A stretch of DNA of 64,000 bases, taken from positions 1,624,207 through 1,688,206 of the forward strand of contig NZ_CP021416.1 of the NCBI RefSeq assembly GCF_002162315.1. The letters are read 5' to 3'. This document shows, piece by piece, positions 11,601 through 21,217 of the stretch. A program made the position numbers and the translations under genes. The notes beneath the pieces are model-generated. The model did no database searches and was not told the origin of the DNA. It saw only the letters and a program-made list of their open reading frames with translations. Within the stretch, counting starts at the first letter, position 1, and every line of letters starts with the position of its first letter. The DNA comes from Sulfurospirillum diekertiae (GTDB taxonomy: Bacteria > Campylobacterota > Campylobacteria > Campylobacterales > Sulfurospirillaceae).

Positions 11601-13227
11601 TTATACCTTAAAAATAGTAATCTCTTTCTCTAGTTCTGCTGTTGAGAGATTGAGGTTAGTTGAGACACTCATTAAATTATCAGCAATCTTTTTATTCTCA
11701 TGGGCAAGACCTGTTGCTGCTTCCACTCCTTGCGTGAGATTATCAATCTCCTTACTGATACTGAGTGCCTTTTCATAGGCTACATTGGTAATCTCTAAAC
11801 TTTTTGAAGTCTTCTCTTTTGTTTCATTTGCCATTGATGAAATTTTAATGGCATCTTCATTGAGATTAACCACTTTTTGGCTATTTTCTTTGATATTTTC
11901 ACTGGCACTTGATACACTTTGAACCACAACACTGATGGTAACATCAATTTCGGAAAGTGATTTTTGGGTACGCTCTGCAAGCTTTCTCACTTCATCTGCA
12001 ACGACAGCAAAACCACGTCCATGCTCACCTGCACGGGCTGCTTCTATGGCAGCATTCAGTGCCAAAAGGTTCGTTTGATCTGCAATATCTTTGATCATAT
12101 CCAGTACAGAACGAATCTGGGTTGTCTGCTCTGCCAAATCATGCATCTGAGAGGAGATATGTTGTTCATCTTGACTAACACTATTAATGCTTTCAACAAT
12201 TTGATCAAGCGTTTTAATCATTTCATCGAGCATGACATAATCTTCCTTCATATACGTTGCTGATGTCTCTGAAATATCTCGTGATTCTTGTAATTCACGA
12301 TTAATTTTAGAGGTAAGTTTTTTAACATTTTCCACAATACGATCTTGATCTTCAGCAAGATCATTAATTTTTTGAGAAGAATTTTGTACATTTTTATTGA
12401 TTTCAGAGTTGGTTGTCATCGTTAGTTTAGCTTTAATCAAGGCCTGTTGAAGCGTTGAAAGGAGGGTATTAAGATGTTCGCTGATATGCCCAATTTCATC
12501 ATGGTTAAGGACTTCTAAAGGACGGTTAAGTGCCAAATCCTGTGTGATGTCAGAGAGATGGTCTCCAATACGTCCAATACGTTTGACAATATAACGGCTA
12601 ATAGATAGAAGAAGGCTAGAAGTAATGGCTAAAACCGCTAGTGAAATAGCAATGACTAAATAAAGATTTTGTTTGAGTTTTGTGCTTATTTCTACACTAA
12701 TATCTTTCACTCTTTGATTGGTAAATTTTGAGATATTATCAAAACGTTGTGATATATATTTGCAATCTGCCTCAATCTCAACTGCCATATCGCCTATATC
12801 TTCACGATTATCTTTGACATACAATGCATAGATACGTTGATATTGTGGTGCAATTTTTTGACTATAACGGTCATACGCTTCATTAAGGTTTTGCTTTAAA
12901 GTAGGATCAGAATAAAAATCACTTTTGAGCGCTTTATCAAAAAACTCTTTCATATTTTTTTCAATCATCGGAATATGATCTTTTGCCTGACCAGTAGGTA
13001 GAAATTCACTTGTGACATGAATCAGGTCATTTAAAACCATTTCAAAAGTGCTACGTGCCGCGGTAATTTCACTATCGGGCACTACATTTTTTTTCATAAA
13101 TCGTTTCTAATGAGTTTTTACCAATCACACTAGAGTTAATGCTCACATAAGCGAGAATAATCAAACCAAGAACGGTAACAAACGAAATAAAAAGAAGCTT
13201 TGTAGAGATTCTAATTTCAGTAAACAT
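11601..13227 (-). CDS. Methyl-accepting chemotaxis protein, frameshifted in this sequence
   Basis: A transmembrane chemoreceptor of about 541 residues once repaired. The longest open frame starts at 13097 ([10 protein letters not shown]), but the preceding 130 bases on the minus strand encode, one frame off, a normal beginning ([13 protein letters not shown], a hydrophobic segment, then [16 protein letters not shown]). The frames join if the T8 run at 13087-13094 (A8 on the coding strand) loses one base. The order is: first membrane helix, helical-bundle periplasmic sensor (about 40-185), second membrane helix, HAMP, and the signalling hairpin with '[20 protein letters not shown]'. The ligand is unknown. 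Confidence 0.9.
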
Positions 13228-13345
13228 CACATACCTTTATTTGGAACATTTCCTTATTTTCATAGCTGCATAATAGCCAAAAAATATTTAAAAGGTCAAG
13301 TTTTTTAAACTATTTTTATAAATAAAAAATATTAAAACTAAAGAA

Positions 13346-14542
13346 TCAGAATAACAAAAGTTTAATCTCTTCTCCCGATTCTACATGCGTTGTTGTCTCA
13401 TCACTGATCCAAAGCGCATTACTGTTTACAAGGGGTTTAACCATGCCTGAACCGTATCTATTGCCATCAAATGCATAAAAAGCTCCCTCATTGTATGTGC
13501 CCAAAACAAGGTTTATACGACCTGATTTAACTTTAAAAGGCTCACTGTTTTGTGCATAAATCACTTCAAAATTAAACTTTTTTTGACCTTGAAATTTTTT
13601 GAGTACAGGAATGAGAAACAAAAACGCATTGACATAAGCAGCTAAAGGATTTCCTGGCATAGAAGCCACAATTGTCTCTCCCATCTTGCCCATCATCGTC
13701 GGTTTTCCTGGTTTGATGTTAATACCATGAAATGAAGCTTTAAAACCATTTATGAGCAGTGCCCGTTCCACAAAATCCGCTTCGCCCATACTGACACCCC
13801 CACTGGTCACCAAAACATCATACTGTTTCATTTGTGCAAAATAGGCGGTTGCAGCTTCTAAATTATCGGGAATAACGCCACAATACTGCGCAGCGAAGCC
13901 ATGCTCGCGCAAAAGAGCCATTAAAGAGAGCGCATTGATATCGTAAATTTCATCTTCGCTTGCAATTTCCCAAGGAGATTTGAGCTCATCACCTGTTGAA
14001 AAAACAGCGATAGCAAGCTTTTTATAGACTTCAACCATACTGATACCCTGCGAGGCAAGCAAAGCGATATCCCGTGAACTTAAACACGTTCCTTCACTGA
14101 GTAAAAGAGCACCAACGCGTTCTTCTTCTCCTTTGAGACGAAGGGCATTGCCTTTTTTCACATTTGGAGAGAGAATGATTTTATGCTCATCGTATAAAAG
14201 ACAATCTTCAAAAGGAATAATAGTATCGGCATCATCAGGGACTTTGGCACCTGTCATGATTTTATAGCACTCATTCTCGCCTAAACTTGGTTCAACCACA
14301 TTGCCCGCTAAAATCGTTGTTTTAATCAAGAGTTCACTTAGCCCTTCTTGATGTTTAAAGGCAAACCCATCCAAGGCTGCGTTGTTATAAGAAGGGAGAT
14401 TTTTTTTACATATAATATCTTTGGCAAGTGTTCGCCCAAGAGCTTCAAAGACACTAACCCATACACAATAAGGTTTAGTCGATACGAGATCTTGACTTAG
14501 CGCGACTGCCTCATCAAAACTAACCACTTGCCCTTTATTCAT
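13346..14542 (-). CDS. moeA: Molybdopterin molybdenumtransferase MoeA
   Basis: A 398-residue enzyme that inserts molybdate into adenylated molybdopterin. Characteristic blocks are 'SYNNAALDGFAF' near the N-terminus, 'TGAKVPDDADTIIPFED', 'AVFSTGDEL', 'VTSGGVSMGEADF' and 'SMPGNPLAAYVNAFLF'. It ends with a beta-barrel domain IV. The gene follows murA with a 3-base gap, a pairing I also recall in Campylobacter jejuni. It does not bear on the molybdenum-free nitrogenase of this window. Confidence 0.93.
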   Translation of the reverse strand: MNKGQVVSFDEAVALSQDLVSTKPYCVWVSVFEALGRTLAKDIICKKNLPSYNNAALDGFAFKHQEGLSELLIKTTILAGNVVEPSLGENECYKIMTGAKVPDDADTIIPFEDCLLYDEHKIILSPNVKKGNALRLKGEEERVGALLLSEGTCLSSRDIALLASQGISMVEVYKKLAIAVFSTGDELKSPWEIASEDEIYDINALSLMALLREHGFAAQYCGVIPDNLEAATAYFAQMKQYDVLVTSGGVSMGEADFVERALLINGFKASFHGINIKPGKPTMMGKMGETIVASMPGNPLAAYVNAFLFLIPVLKKFQGQKKFNFEVIYAQNSEPFKVKSGRINLVLGTYNEGAFYAFDGNRYGSGMVKPLVNSNALWISDETTTHVESGEEIKLLLF

Positions 14543-14545
14543 TGA

Positions 14546-15814
14546 TTACTCCTCAAGTCTTTCAATATGCGCACCTAAGTGTGAGAATTTACCTTCAAGA
14601 TCTTCATAACCACGATCAAGGTGATAAATTCGGTGAATTTTGGTTGTTCCCTCTGCCACGAGTGCCGCTAAAATAAGCGCTGAACTTGCTCGAAGATCGG
14701 TTGCCATAACATCAGCAGCATTTAGTTTAGCTTTTCCCTCAACGGTGGCACTATGACCTTTAAGTTTAATATTTGCCCCCATACGTGAAAGTTCACTCAC
14801 GTGCATAAAACGATTTTCAAATAAGCGCTCATCAATGATACTGGTGCCTTTTGCTTGCGTGCATAGCGCCATGAATTGCGCTTGAAGATCCGTTGGAAAA
14901 CCTGGATATTCAGTTGTTTCGATGTCAGAAGGTAGAATTTTTTCACAAGGATGAATGGTGAGGGTATCGTCTTTTTCATCGACCTTAAAACCCATTTGTT
15001 GAAGCTTCAAAATAACTGCATCTAAATGTCTAGGATTAACTTTTTTCAACGTGATTTTTGAATTCGTAATAGCACCTGCGCACAAATAGGTACCAGCTTC
15101 TATGCGATCCGGAATCACACGAAAATCTTGAATATCTAAGAGCTTTCCACCACTGCCTTGGATGATCAATTTTGAAGTTCCAATACCTTCAATACTCACA
15201 CCAGACTCAGCTAAAACTTCACACAATTGCACCACTTCTGGTTCTTTTGCAACATTGACCAGTGTCGTTACGCCATGCGCAAGTGCTGCTGCCATGATGA
15301 TATTTTCACTACCTGTCACTGTCACTTTATCAAAACTGATTGTTGTCCCTTTAAGCCCTTTAGGTGCTTTGGCCAAAACATATCCTTGTTTAATTTCAAT
15401 GACGGCGCCCATTTTTTCTAACGCTTTTAAGTGCAGATCGATCGGGCGCTGACCAATAGCACATCCACCTGGAAGCGAAACCTCGCAATGTCCAAAACGC
15501 GCTAAGAGTGGTCCTAGTGTTAAGATAGAGGCACGCATTTTTCGAACAATATCATAATTGGCACAGGCTGAATTTACCGTTGAAGCATCTACTTCAACAA
15601 CATTTTTTTCTTTACATGTAAACGTCGCGCCTAAATTTGTAAGCAGTTGCAACAGTGTTTTCACATCGGCGACTTGAGGCATATTTGAAATTGTGATGGG
15701 TCGTTTTGAGAGGAGTGTTAACGCTAAAAGGGGAAGTGCGGCATTTTTTGCCCCAGAAATTGAGACAGAACCACTTAGTTTTTGTTTCCCTTTGATCGCC
15801 AAATAATACATCAT
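14546..15814 (-). CDS. murA: UDP-N-acetylglucosamine 1-carboxyvinyltransferase MurA
   Basis: A 422-residue enzyme for the first committed step of peptidoglycan synthesis. The N-terminal '[20 protein letters not shown]' binds UDP-GlcNAc; the active-site cysteine that fosfomycin attacks is present in '[19 protein letters not shown]' (about residue 117). The C-terminus '[20 protein letters not shown]' is typical. Two adjacent ATGs could start it. A copy of the iterated palindrome (15610-15623) encodes FTCKEKN in a surface region. Confidence 0.96.
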   Translation of the reverse strand: MMYYLAIKGKQKLSGSVSISGAKNAALPLLALTLLSKRPITISNMPQVADVKTLLQLLTNLGATFTCKEKNVVEVDASTVNSACANYDIVRKMRASILTLGPLLARFGHCEVSLPGGCAIGQRPIDLHLKALEKMGAVIEIKQGYVLAKAPKGLKGTTISFDKVTVTGSENIIMAAALAHGVTTLVNVAKEPEVVQLCEVLAESGVSIEGIGTSKLIIQGSGGKLLDIQDFRVIPDRIEAGTYLCAGAITNSKITLKKVNPRHLDAVILKLQQMGFKVDEKDDTLTIHPCEKILPSDIETTEYPGFPTDLQAQFMALCTQAKGTSIIDERLFENRFMHVSELSRMGANIKLKGHSATVEGKAKLNAADVMATDLRASSALILAALVAEGTTKIHRIYHLDRGYEDLEGKFSHLGAHIERLEE

Positions 15815-15917
15815 TCATTGTTTCCTTTTAAAAGATTCAGTTATTGTAGTTAAAAAATGATTAAAATTCCTATGAATTTGGGTAGAATTTGAATTACTAT
15901 GATTGTGAGGAATTCAG

Positions 15918-17819
15918 ATGCTTTTAGAACAGTTTTTGCATGAAACACGCTATCAATCTATTGCTCATCTCTATTTTGATGAAGTAAAATTAACCATTTT
16001 AGATCGCGCTAAAAAAGAACATACCTCTTTTCAATCGTTTGATCTTACCAAAGATATCAAATCTGCCCCTCTTGCAGACATACTTTTCATTGAAATAGGC
16101 GATGGCAATAAAGACAAACTCAAACTCCTTGTCAGCCTTTTTGCCAAACGTAAACCAATTATTGCTTATCTTTTTGCCGATGATGTGGAAAATAGACTCT
16201 TACTCAAATTTGCATTGCATTTTGGAATTACTGACGTTTTACCGCTTAAAAATGAAGAAAATCTCCTCTTCTCGATCTTTTCTAAAAGTCCCAATAAACT
16301 CGATGATAAACTTTTCACGTTTCAAAAAATTGAACTTGAAAAGAAGATAGAACATTTTTTTCCTTTTTTAGTGTTCCAAGGTGAAACCCTGACGTATGCG
16401 AATGCCAAAGCAAAAATGCTTTATGAAACCAATGACCTGATGGCACTTCAAACGAAAATCAACCGTGATGAGGAGTTATGTGAAGCGCTGAAGGAAGATG
16501 GAGATGCACAAGGGAGCATTGTTATTGAAACAGCTTCCGCTGAAAAAGAGATCTATCTTTGTGTCATCAAATCTTTTCCGCAAAGTAGTGAAAAAATTGT
16601 CACCCTCATTAATTACGAACCTGAAAGTGAACCTAAAAACTGCTCATCTATTATGAATCGCTTTGATTTTGTCGATAAACTCAAAGATCGTCTTGCACAG
16701 CAAAGTGTCACGCAAACGCCTATTTCTCTTATTTTTATTAATATTTCCAATCTGGATAAGCTCAGTAAAACGTTTACCAGTACAACACTCTATGATGCAT
16801 TCAAAAATTTGATGCTTCAACTCTTCAAGCTCAAAGAGGAGGGGCAAGACCTCATCCAATGGAGCCCCAATCTTTATATTTTGATGGGTGAAAAAGAGAC
16901 CTTTGAACACGCTTGCGATCAAACACGGTATATTCAGCAAGAGCTCATCTCGGCAACGGCCAATGAAAAGATAACACCTATTATTCTCTCCTCAGCCTTC
17001 CAGATAGAGATGGATGATCTTAACGAAGTCATTGATTACATTGAAAAGATCAATACCAAAAATCTCTTGCCACATGATATTGAAAAAATAAAATATTATG
17101 AGCTTGATTACCTTGATAATGTTATTGAAGAACAAGAGCAAATTTCTTATTTGATGCACAACTGTGTTAATAATAAAATTCCTATCAAACTGCTCAATAT
17201 CTACAAAGGTTTGTGTATTAACACCAATTCAGCCATCATAAAAATAGCCCAAGACAGCTACCAAATGAGCTGCGAAAACCTTCAAGGCTACGCGATGCAA
17301 CTCGAAGGGGAAACCGTCCTTCAAGCGCCTAATTTTCCAAAAGACATCAAAGCCGAAATCTCTTTGGTCGATATTAAACGCTCACTTGTCATCATTAAAA
17401 ACCTCAAGTTTCTAGCCTCAAGCGCCAATAACAGGCAACATACGCGGGTACAAACCAGTGTACGAACACCTGTTCTTATCAAATACGCCCATCGTTCTTC
17501 CGCACAAGGCGAGATTATCGACATCTCAGTCAATTCTATTGCGATGAAAGTCACCAAATCTTTCCGCGAAGAAGAGATGATGAACCAATACGTACGACTC
17601 AATTTTTCACTTCCATGTGAAGAGGGTGAAAATGGATATGTTATCATGGATATTGAAGCAAAAGTAACTTATATAGGGCACACCGATGAATATACAAAAA
17701 TTGTTGTAGCTCTCGAAAATTTACCAAAACCATATGATGACTATTTGCTTCGTTACATGTACACTCGCCAAAAAGAGCTCATTTCAGAAATCAGAAGAGC
17801 AACCAAAGTGTATAACTAA
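15918..17819 (+). CDS. PilZ-domain protein with degenerate receiver- and GGDEF-like regions
   Basis: A 633-residue cytoplasmic protein, divergent from murA. The C-terminal 120 residues form a PilZ domain with the c-di-GMP-binding arginines in 'RQHTRVQTSVRTPVLI'; the second motif reads 'IDISVNSIAMKV', where the usual glycine of (D/N)xSxxG is a serine. Residues about 45-115 resemble a receiver fold without clear phosphorylation residues. Residues about 245-380 have the length and rhythm of a GGDEF domain but lack the GG(D/E)EF signature. It is therefore probably a c-di-GMP receptor rather than a synthase. The middle-domain assignments are tentative. Two palindrome copies follow the stop codon. 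Confidence 0.75.
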   Translation: MLLEQFLHETRYQSIAHLYFDEVKLTILDRAKKEHTSFQSFDLTKDIKSAPLADILFIEIGDGNKDKLKLLVSLFAKRKPIIAYLFADDVENRLLLKFALHFGITDVLPLKNEENLLFSIFSKSPNKLDDKLFTFQKIELEKKIEHFFPFLVFQGETLTYANAKAKMLYETNDLMALQTKINRDEELCEALKEDGDAQGSIVIETASAEKEIYLCVIKSFPQSSEKIVTLINYEPESEPKNCSSIMNRFDFVDKLKDRLAQQSVTQTPISLIFINISNLDKLSKTFTSTTLYDAFKNLMLQLFKLKEEGQDLIQWSPNLYILMGEKETFEHACDQTRYIQQELISATANEKITPIILSSAFQIEMDDLNEVIDYIEKINTKNLLPHDIEKIKYYELDYLDNVIEEQEQISYLMHNCVNNKIPIKLLNIYKGLCINTNSAIIKIAQDSYQMSCENLQGYAMQLEGETVLQAPNFPKDIKAEISLVDIKRSLVIIKNLKFLASSANNRQHTRVQTSVRTPVLIKYAHRSSAQGEIIDISVNSIAMKVTKSFREEEMMNQYVRLNFSLPCEEGENGYVIMDIEAKVTYIGHTDEYTKIVVALENLPKPYDDYLLRYMYTRQKELISEIRRATKVYN

Positions 17820-17820
17820 A

Positions 17821-17867
17821 TCTTTACATGTAAAGATTTTTAAAGTGTGAAAAGTTTACATGTAAAA
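17821..17867. repeat. Pair of iterated palindromes, cores 32 bp apart
   Basis: TCTTTACATGTAAAGA at 17821-17836 and TTTACATGTAAA at 17855-17866 lie just past the PilZ gene stop. The core starts (17824 and 17856) are 32 bp apart, about three helical turns. Confidence 0.9.
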
Positions 17868-17973
17868 GTCATCTGTTTAACCTTTTTGACTCACAAATTA
17901 ATAAAAATTATGAAATTTTTAATTTTTAATATATAATCAATTGAGCTATAAAAACATCAGATTAAGGGATAGT

Positions 17974-18286
17974 ATGAAAAAAAATATTACTATTAATAGG
18001 ATTACTCACGAGTATGTATGCAATGCCACCTTGCGAATATGAGACCGAACAAGTATGTATGTATTTGTACAAAAGTCCTATGAGTGCAGAAGTAAACGTT
18101 ATTAATATGACACAAAAAAGAGTTGTTGTTCAAGCAGAAGCAAGGCTAGATAAAGTCTATCGAAAAATAGATAATCTTGTGCTAGAGCCCAATCAAACAA
18201 TGACTCTTATCAAGACACGATATAACAATTCGTCAACAAAGCCAAGTTACATTTCTAGAAAATTTGCATTCAAATACATCAATTAA
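17974..18286 (+). CDS. Small exported protein, frameshifted near its start
   Basis: About 103 residues after repair. ATG at 17974 follows AAGGGATAGT and begins a run of eight A residues (17977-17984). As read, the frame stops after 22 codons; with seven A residues it becomes MKKILLLIGLLTSMYAMPP, a standard signal peptide, and runs into the open frame ending at 18286. The mature part has two cysteines and alternating hydrophobic strands (EVNVINMTQKRVVVQAEARL), suggesting a small periplasmic beta fold. No family recognised. Confidence 0.65.
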
Positions 18287-18361
18287 AAATAGTTTTGTAT
18301 TAAAGAGGCGACTTCAAGACTTTCTATTATTTAAGTTACATGTAAAGCCTCAAACTCTCAA

Positions 18362-19108
18362 TTAGAGATGATTAATAATACTTGCATTATACGCCGCTCC
18401 AAAGCCATTGTCGATGTTCACAACACTCACACCACTGGCACAGCTGTTGAGCATGGAAAGAAGCGCTGCAACACCTCCAAAACTCGCACCATAACCAACA
18501 CTTGTTGGTACAGCGATGACAGGTTTATCGACCAGACCTCCGATAACACTTGCAAGTGCACCCTCCATTCCTGCGATAACGATGACCACTTTGGCATTTT
18601 GAATGACATCTAAGTGTGCAAACAAACGGTGAATCCCCGCAACGCCAACATCGACAACCTTTTTAACATGATTGCCTAAAATACGCGCTGTTTCATACGC
18701 CTCTTCGACCACATAAAGATCTGACGTTCCTGCGGCTATAATGGCGATGTAACTCTCTGGTGGCGTCATGATTTCTCGCTCGATGGTAATCGTTCTCCCC
18801 ATCACATTGTACTTTGCTTCGGGGGCAATGCCAAGAACAACTTCATAGGCTTTTTCATTGGCACGGGTGATAAGAATGTTATTTTCTCTATCAAGAAGTT
18901 TTTGGGTAATTTGAGCAATCTGTTCAGGTGTTTTACTCTCCCCATAGATGACTTCCGGATACCCCAAACGAATGCCACGATGATGATCTATCTTTGCAAA
19001 ATCCAACTCTTCAAACGGTTCTGCTTTGATCTTTTTAAGTGCATCATGAATGCTAATATCACCATTTTTAACTGCTTCTAAAAGCTTTTCTATTCCTTGT
19101 CCACACAT
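18362..19108 (-). CDS. larB: LarB, nickel-pincer cofactor biosynthesis
   Basis: A 248-residue carboxylase/hydrolase that acts on nicotinic acid adenine dinucleotide, giving the pyridinium-3,5-biscarboxylate mononucleotide, the first step of nickel-pincer cofactor assembly. The C-terminal 150 residues have the PurE (AIR carboxylase) fold with 'AAGTSDLYVVEEAYETARIL', 'VIAGMEGALASVIGGLV' and 'PVIAVPTSVGYGASFGG'. It is the last gene of larA-larC-larE-larB, one base after larE. Confidence 0.93.
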   Translation of the reverse strand: MCGQGIEKLLEAVKNGDISIHDALKKIKAEPFEELDFAKIDHHRGIRLGYPEVIYGESKTPEQIAQITQKLLDRENNILITRANEKAYEVVLGIAPEAKYNVMGRTITIEREIMTPPESYIAIIAAGTSDLYVVEEAYETARILGNHVKKVVDVGVAGIHRLFAHLDVIQNAKVVIVIAGMEGALASVIGGLVDKPVIAVPTSVGYGASFGGVAALLSMLNSCASGVSVVNIDNGFGAAYNASIINHL

Positions 19109-19109
19109 A

Positions 19110-19919
19110 TCATACCTTTTCCAAAATACTTAATGACTCTGCAATAGAACCATGTCGATAGCCTTCAAGATCTAACGTTACATGTAAAAATCCAAGCGAT
19201 TTAAGATGTTCCGTTACCTCGTTTAAATGGCTATCATTCAAAAGGCGAATAGCCTCATTTTGAGGCATTTCAATACGTGCTAAACCCTCTTCATAACGAA
19301 CGCGCATTTGGGGATACCCTTGCGCGATCATATACGCTTCTGCCTCACTTACCATCATGAGAGCTCCTTCTGCAATAGGCTTATCATACGCAAACCGAGT
19401 CAATAAACACGCATAAGAGGGCTTATCCCATGTACTCAGTCCAAGTTTTTGAGAAAGAGCGCGAATCTCTTTTTTACTCAATCCTGCATCTAAAAGAGGT
19501 GTTTTAATACCAAGTTCTCCAAGAGCAACACGTCCAGGGCGATACTCCAAGGTATCATCCACGTTACTACCCTCAGCGATGGCACTAAAATTGTGTTCTG
19601 TTGCAAAAGAACCTAAAGAAGAGAATAGGGCGTGCTTACAAAGATAACATCTGTTTTCAGGATTGTGGCGAATGGCATCAATCCAAGGCTTTTCCATCAC
19701 CAAATGTGAAACACCAATCTCCTTGGCAACTCGCCTAGCATCATTAATTTCCCATCTGGCAATATACGGAGTCGAAACGGTGATAGCCAAAGCGTTAGAT
19801 CCTAAAACATCGTATGCAGTTTTAAGTAAAAAGCTACTATCAACACCTCCAGAAAACGCCACAATAAGACGTTCATAGGAAGCAATAATCTCTTTTAAAT
19901 GTTCATATTTTTGAGTCAT
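19110..19919 (-). CDS. larE: LarE, pyridinium-biscarboxylate sulfurtransferase
   Basis: A 269-residue PP-loop ATPase that adenylates the cofactor precursor and converts its carboxylates to thiocarboxylates. The PP-loop is 'LIVAFSGGVDSSFLLKTAYD'. Cysteines are seen in 'NRCYLCKHALF' and in 'KPSYACLLTRF'; the second lies where sacrificial or cluster-binding cysteines occur in LarE proteins. I cannot tell from sequence whether sulfur comes from the protein cysteine or from an iron-sulfur cluster. It overlaps larC by 17 bases. An iterated-palindrome core at 19178-19187 encodes part of FLHVTLD. Confidence 0.92.
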   Translation of the reverse strand: MTQKYEHLKEIIASYERLIVAFSGGVDSSFLLKTAYDVLGSNALAITVSTPYIARWEINDARRVAKEIGVSHLVMEKPWIDAIRHNPENRCYLCKHALFSSLGSFATEHNFSAIAEGSNVDDTLEYRPGRVALGELGIKTPLLDAGLSKKEIRALSQKLGLSTWDKPSYACLLTRFAYDKPIAEGALMMVSEAEAYMIAQGYPQMRVRYEEGLARIEMPQNEAIRLLNDSHLNEVTEHLKSLGFLHVTLDLEGYRHGSIAESLSILEKV

Positions 19920-21126
19920 CTTTTTTATCTTTCATTGCCATAGTTACACTCTCATAAATCTTTAAAATTGGTACATTATGTTTGAGAGCTGCTTGTTTGC
20001 ACTCTTCGTATTCCGCTTTATATTTGAGCATTTTCCCCTGTAAAAAAACACATTTCACACTAATTTCACCGAAGGGTGTACCAACACGTTTCATCTCACG
20101 CTCTAACATAATTTTGTGAACAAGTGAGCGTCTCAGTCCAATGGAAGAAGTCTCAGCAAAAATAATTTCCATCGCTTTTGCCTCTTTTTGTTGACTAACC
20201 AAAACGCTTAACTTCACACCCAAACGATTTTTTTTAGTGGTAATAGCGGTTGTATAGACATCTTTAGCACCCGCTTCAAAAAGTTTTTCTTGTACGTATG
20301 CAAGTATTTCAGGGCTCATATCATCAATATTGGTTTCTAGTACCACCTCTTCAAGAAGAGCCGCTTCCTCTTCTTCACCCAAGAAAACACGCAATACATT
20401 GGGAATTGAAAAATCTTTATGACCAATGCCATAGCCTATTTTTTCAATTAGCAAAGAGGGCATCTTCTCATAAACATCCACATTGGCTTTAATGATAGCC
20501 GCACCCGTGGGTGTTGTTGTTTCAAACGCCACGCGCCCCAATGTGACTGGTACATTTTTTAAAATCTCAAGCGTTGCAGGAGCAGGGACGGGCAGTGTGC
20601 CATGTGCGCACTGCACAAACCCGCCACCAAGCTCAATTTTTGAAGCCATAATCTTCTTTACATGTAAAGCTTCCAAACAGATCGCAGCGCCTACAATATC
20701 GACGATAGAATCAACTGCCCCCACTTCATGAAATCCGACTTCTTGAGGCTCTTTACCATGGATTTTTCCCTCAGCCATTGCCACCATCCAAAACATTTTA
20801 AGACTTCGTTCTTTGATGCTTGGAGAAAGGGTACTGTTGTTAATGATCGCTTCAATGCTTTTAAATGTTCGATGTTCATGATGATGATGTTCATGATGAT
20901 GTGCATGTATATGCCATTGAGGTGTGAGTTTGACGGTTACTTTTGTTCCACCAATGCCCATTTTACTAGCTTTTTGAATCACGAGTTCAAAGGCAGAGTC
21001 CAAAGAGAGTTTTGAGAGTTCTTGTCTAAGATAGGCTTCTTCCACACCCACATCAAGAAGTGCGCCAAGATTCATATCGCCACTGATACCACTCAAACAG
21101 TCATAGTACAAAACTCTCATCATCAA
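19903..21126 (-). CDS. larC: LarC, nickel-inserting cyclometallase
   Basis: A 407-residue protein that inserts nickel into the pincer cofactor, using CTP. It is a single uninterrupted frame, unlike the Lactobacillus larC1/larC2 pair joined by frameshifting. 'DCLSGISGDMNLGALLDVG' is at the N-terminus. A histidine-rich stretch (HIHAHHHEHHHHEH, about residues 72-85) probably holds nickel. 'HEVGAVDSIVDIVGAAICLE' and 'LETNIDDMSPEILAYVQEKL' are further conserved blocks. An iterated-palindrome copy (20656-20669) encodes ALHVKKI. Confidence 0.93.
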   Translation of the reverse strand: MMMRVLYYDCLSGISGDMNLGALLDVGVEEAYLRQELSKLSLDSAFELVIQKASKMGIGGTKVTVKLTPQWHIHAHHHEHHHHEHRTFKSIEAIINNSTLSPSIKERSLKMFWMVAMAEGKIHGKEPQEVGFHEVGAVDSIVDIVGAAICLEALHVKKIMASKIELGGGFVQCAHGTLPVPAPATLEILKNVPVTLGRVAFETTTPTGAAIIKANVDVYEKMPSLLIEKIGYGIGHKDFSIPNVLRVFLGEEEEAALLEEVVLETNIDDMSPEILAYVQEKLFEAGAKDVYTTAITTKKNRLGVKLSVLVSQQKEAKAMEIIFAETSSIGLRRSLVHKIMLEREMKRVGTPFGEISVKCVFLQGKMLKYKAEYEECKQAALKHNVPILKIYESVTMAMKDKKDDSKI

Positions 21127-21144
21127 TCCTTATTTCTATTCTTG

Positions 21145-21179
21145 ACGTAGGTTGCAAAGCAAAGCTCTAAAACCTACGT
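21145..21179 (-). other. Hairpin between larA and larC
   Basis: ACGTAGGTT (21145-21153) and AACCTACGT (21171-21179) form a perfect 9-bp stem with a 17-base loop. No T run follows on the minus strand, so an RNA-stabilising or attenuating hairpin is more likely than a strong terminator. It could let larA be expressed above the cofactor genes. Confidence 0.5.
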
Positions 21180-21217
21180 TAACACTAGGTAATCTTGCGT
21201 AGAAAGCCCACGTGCCT

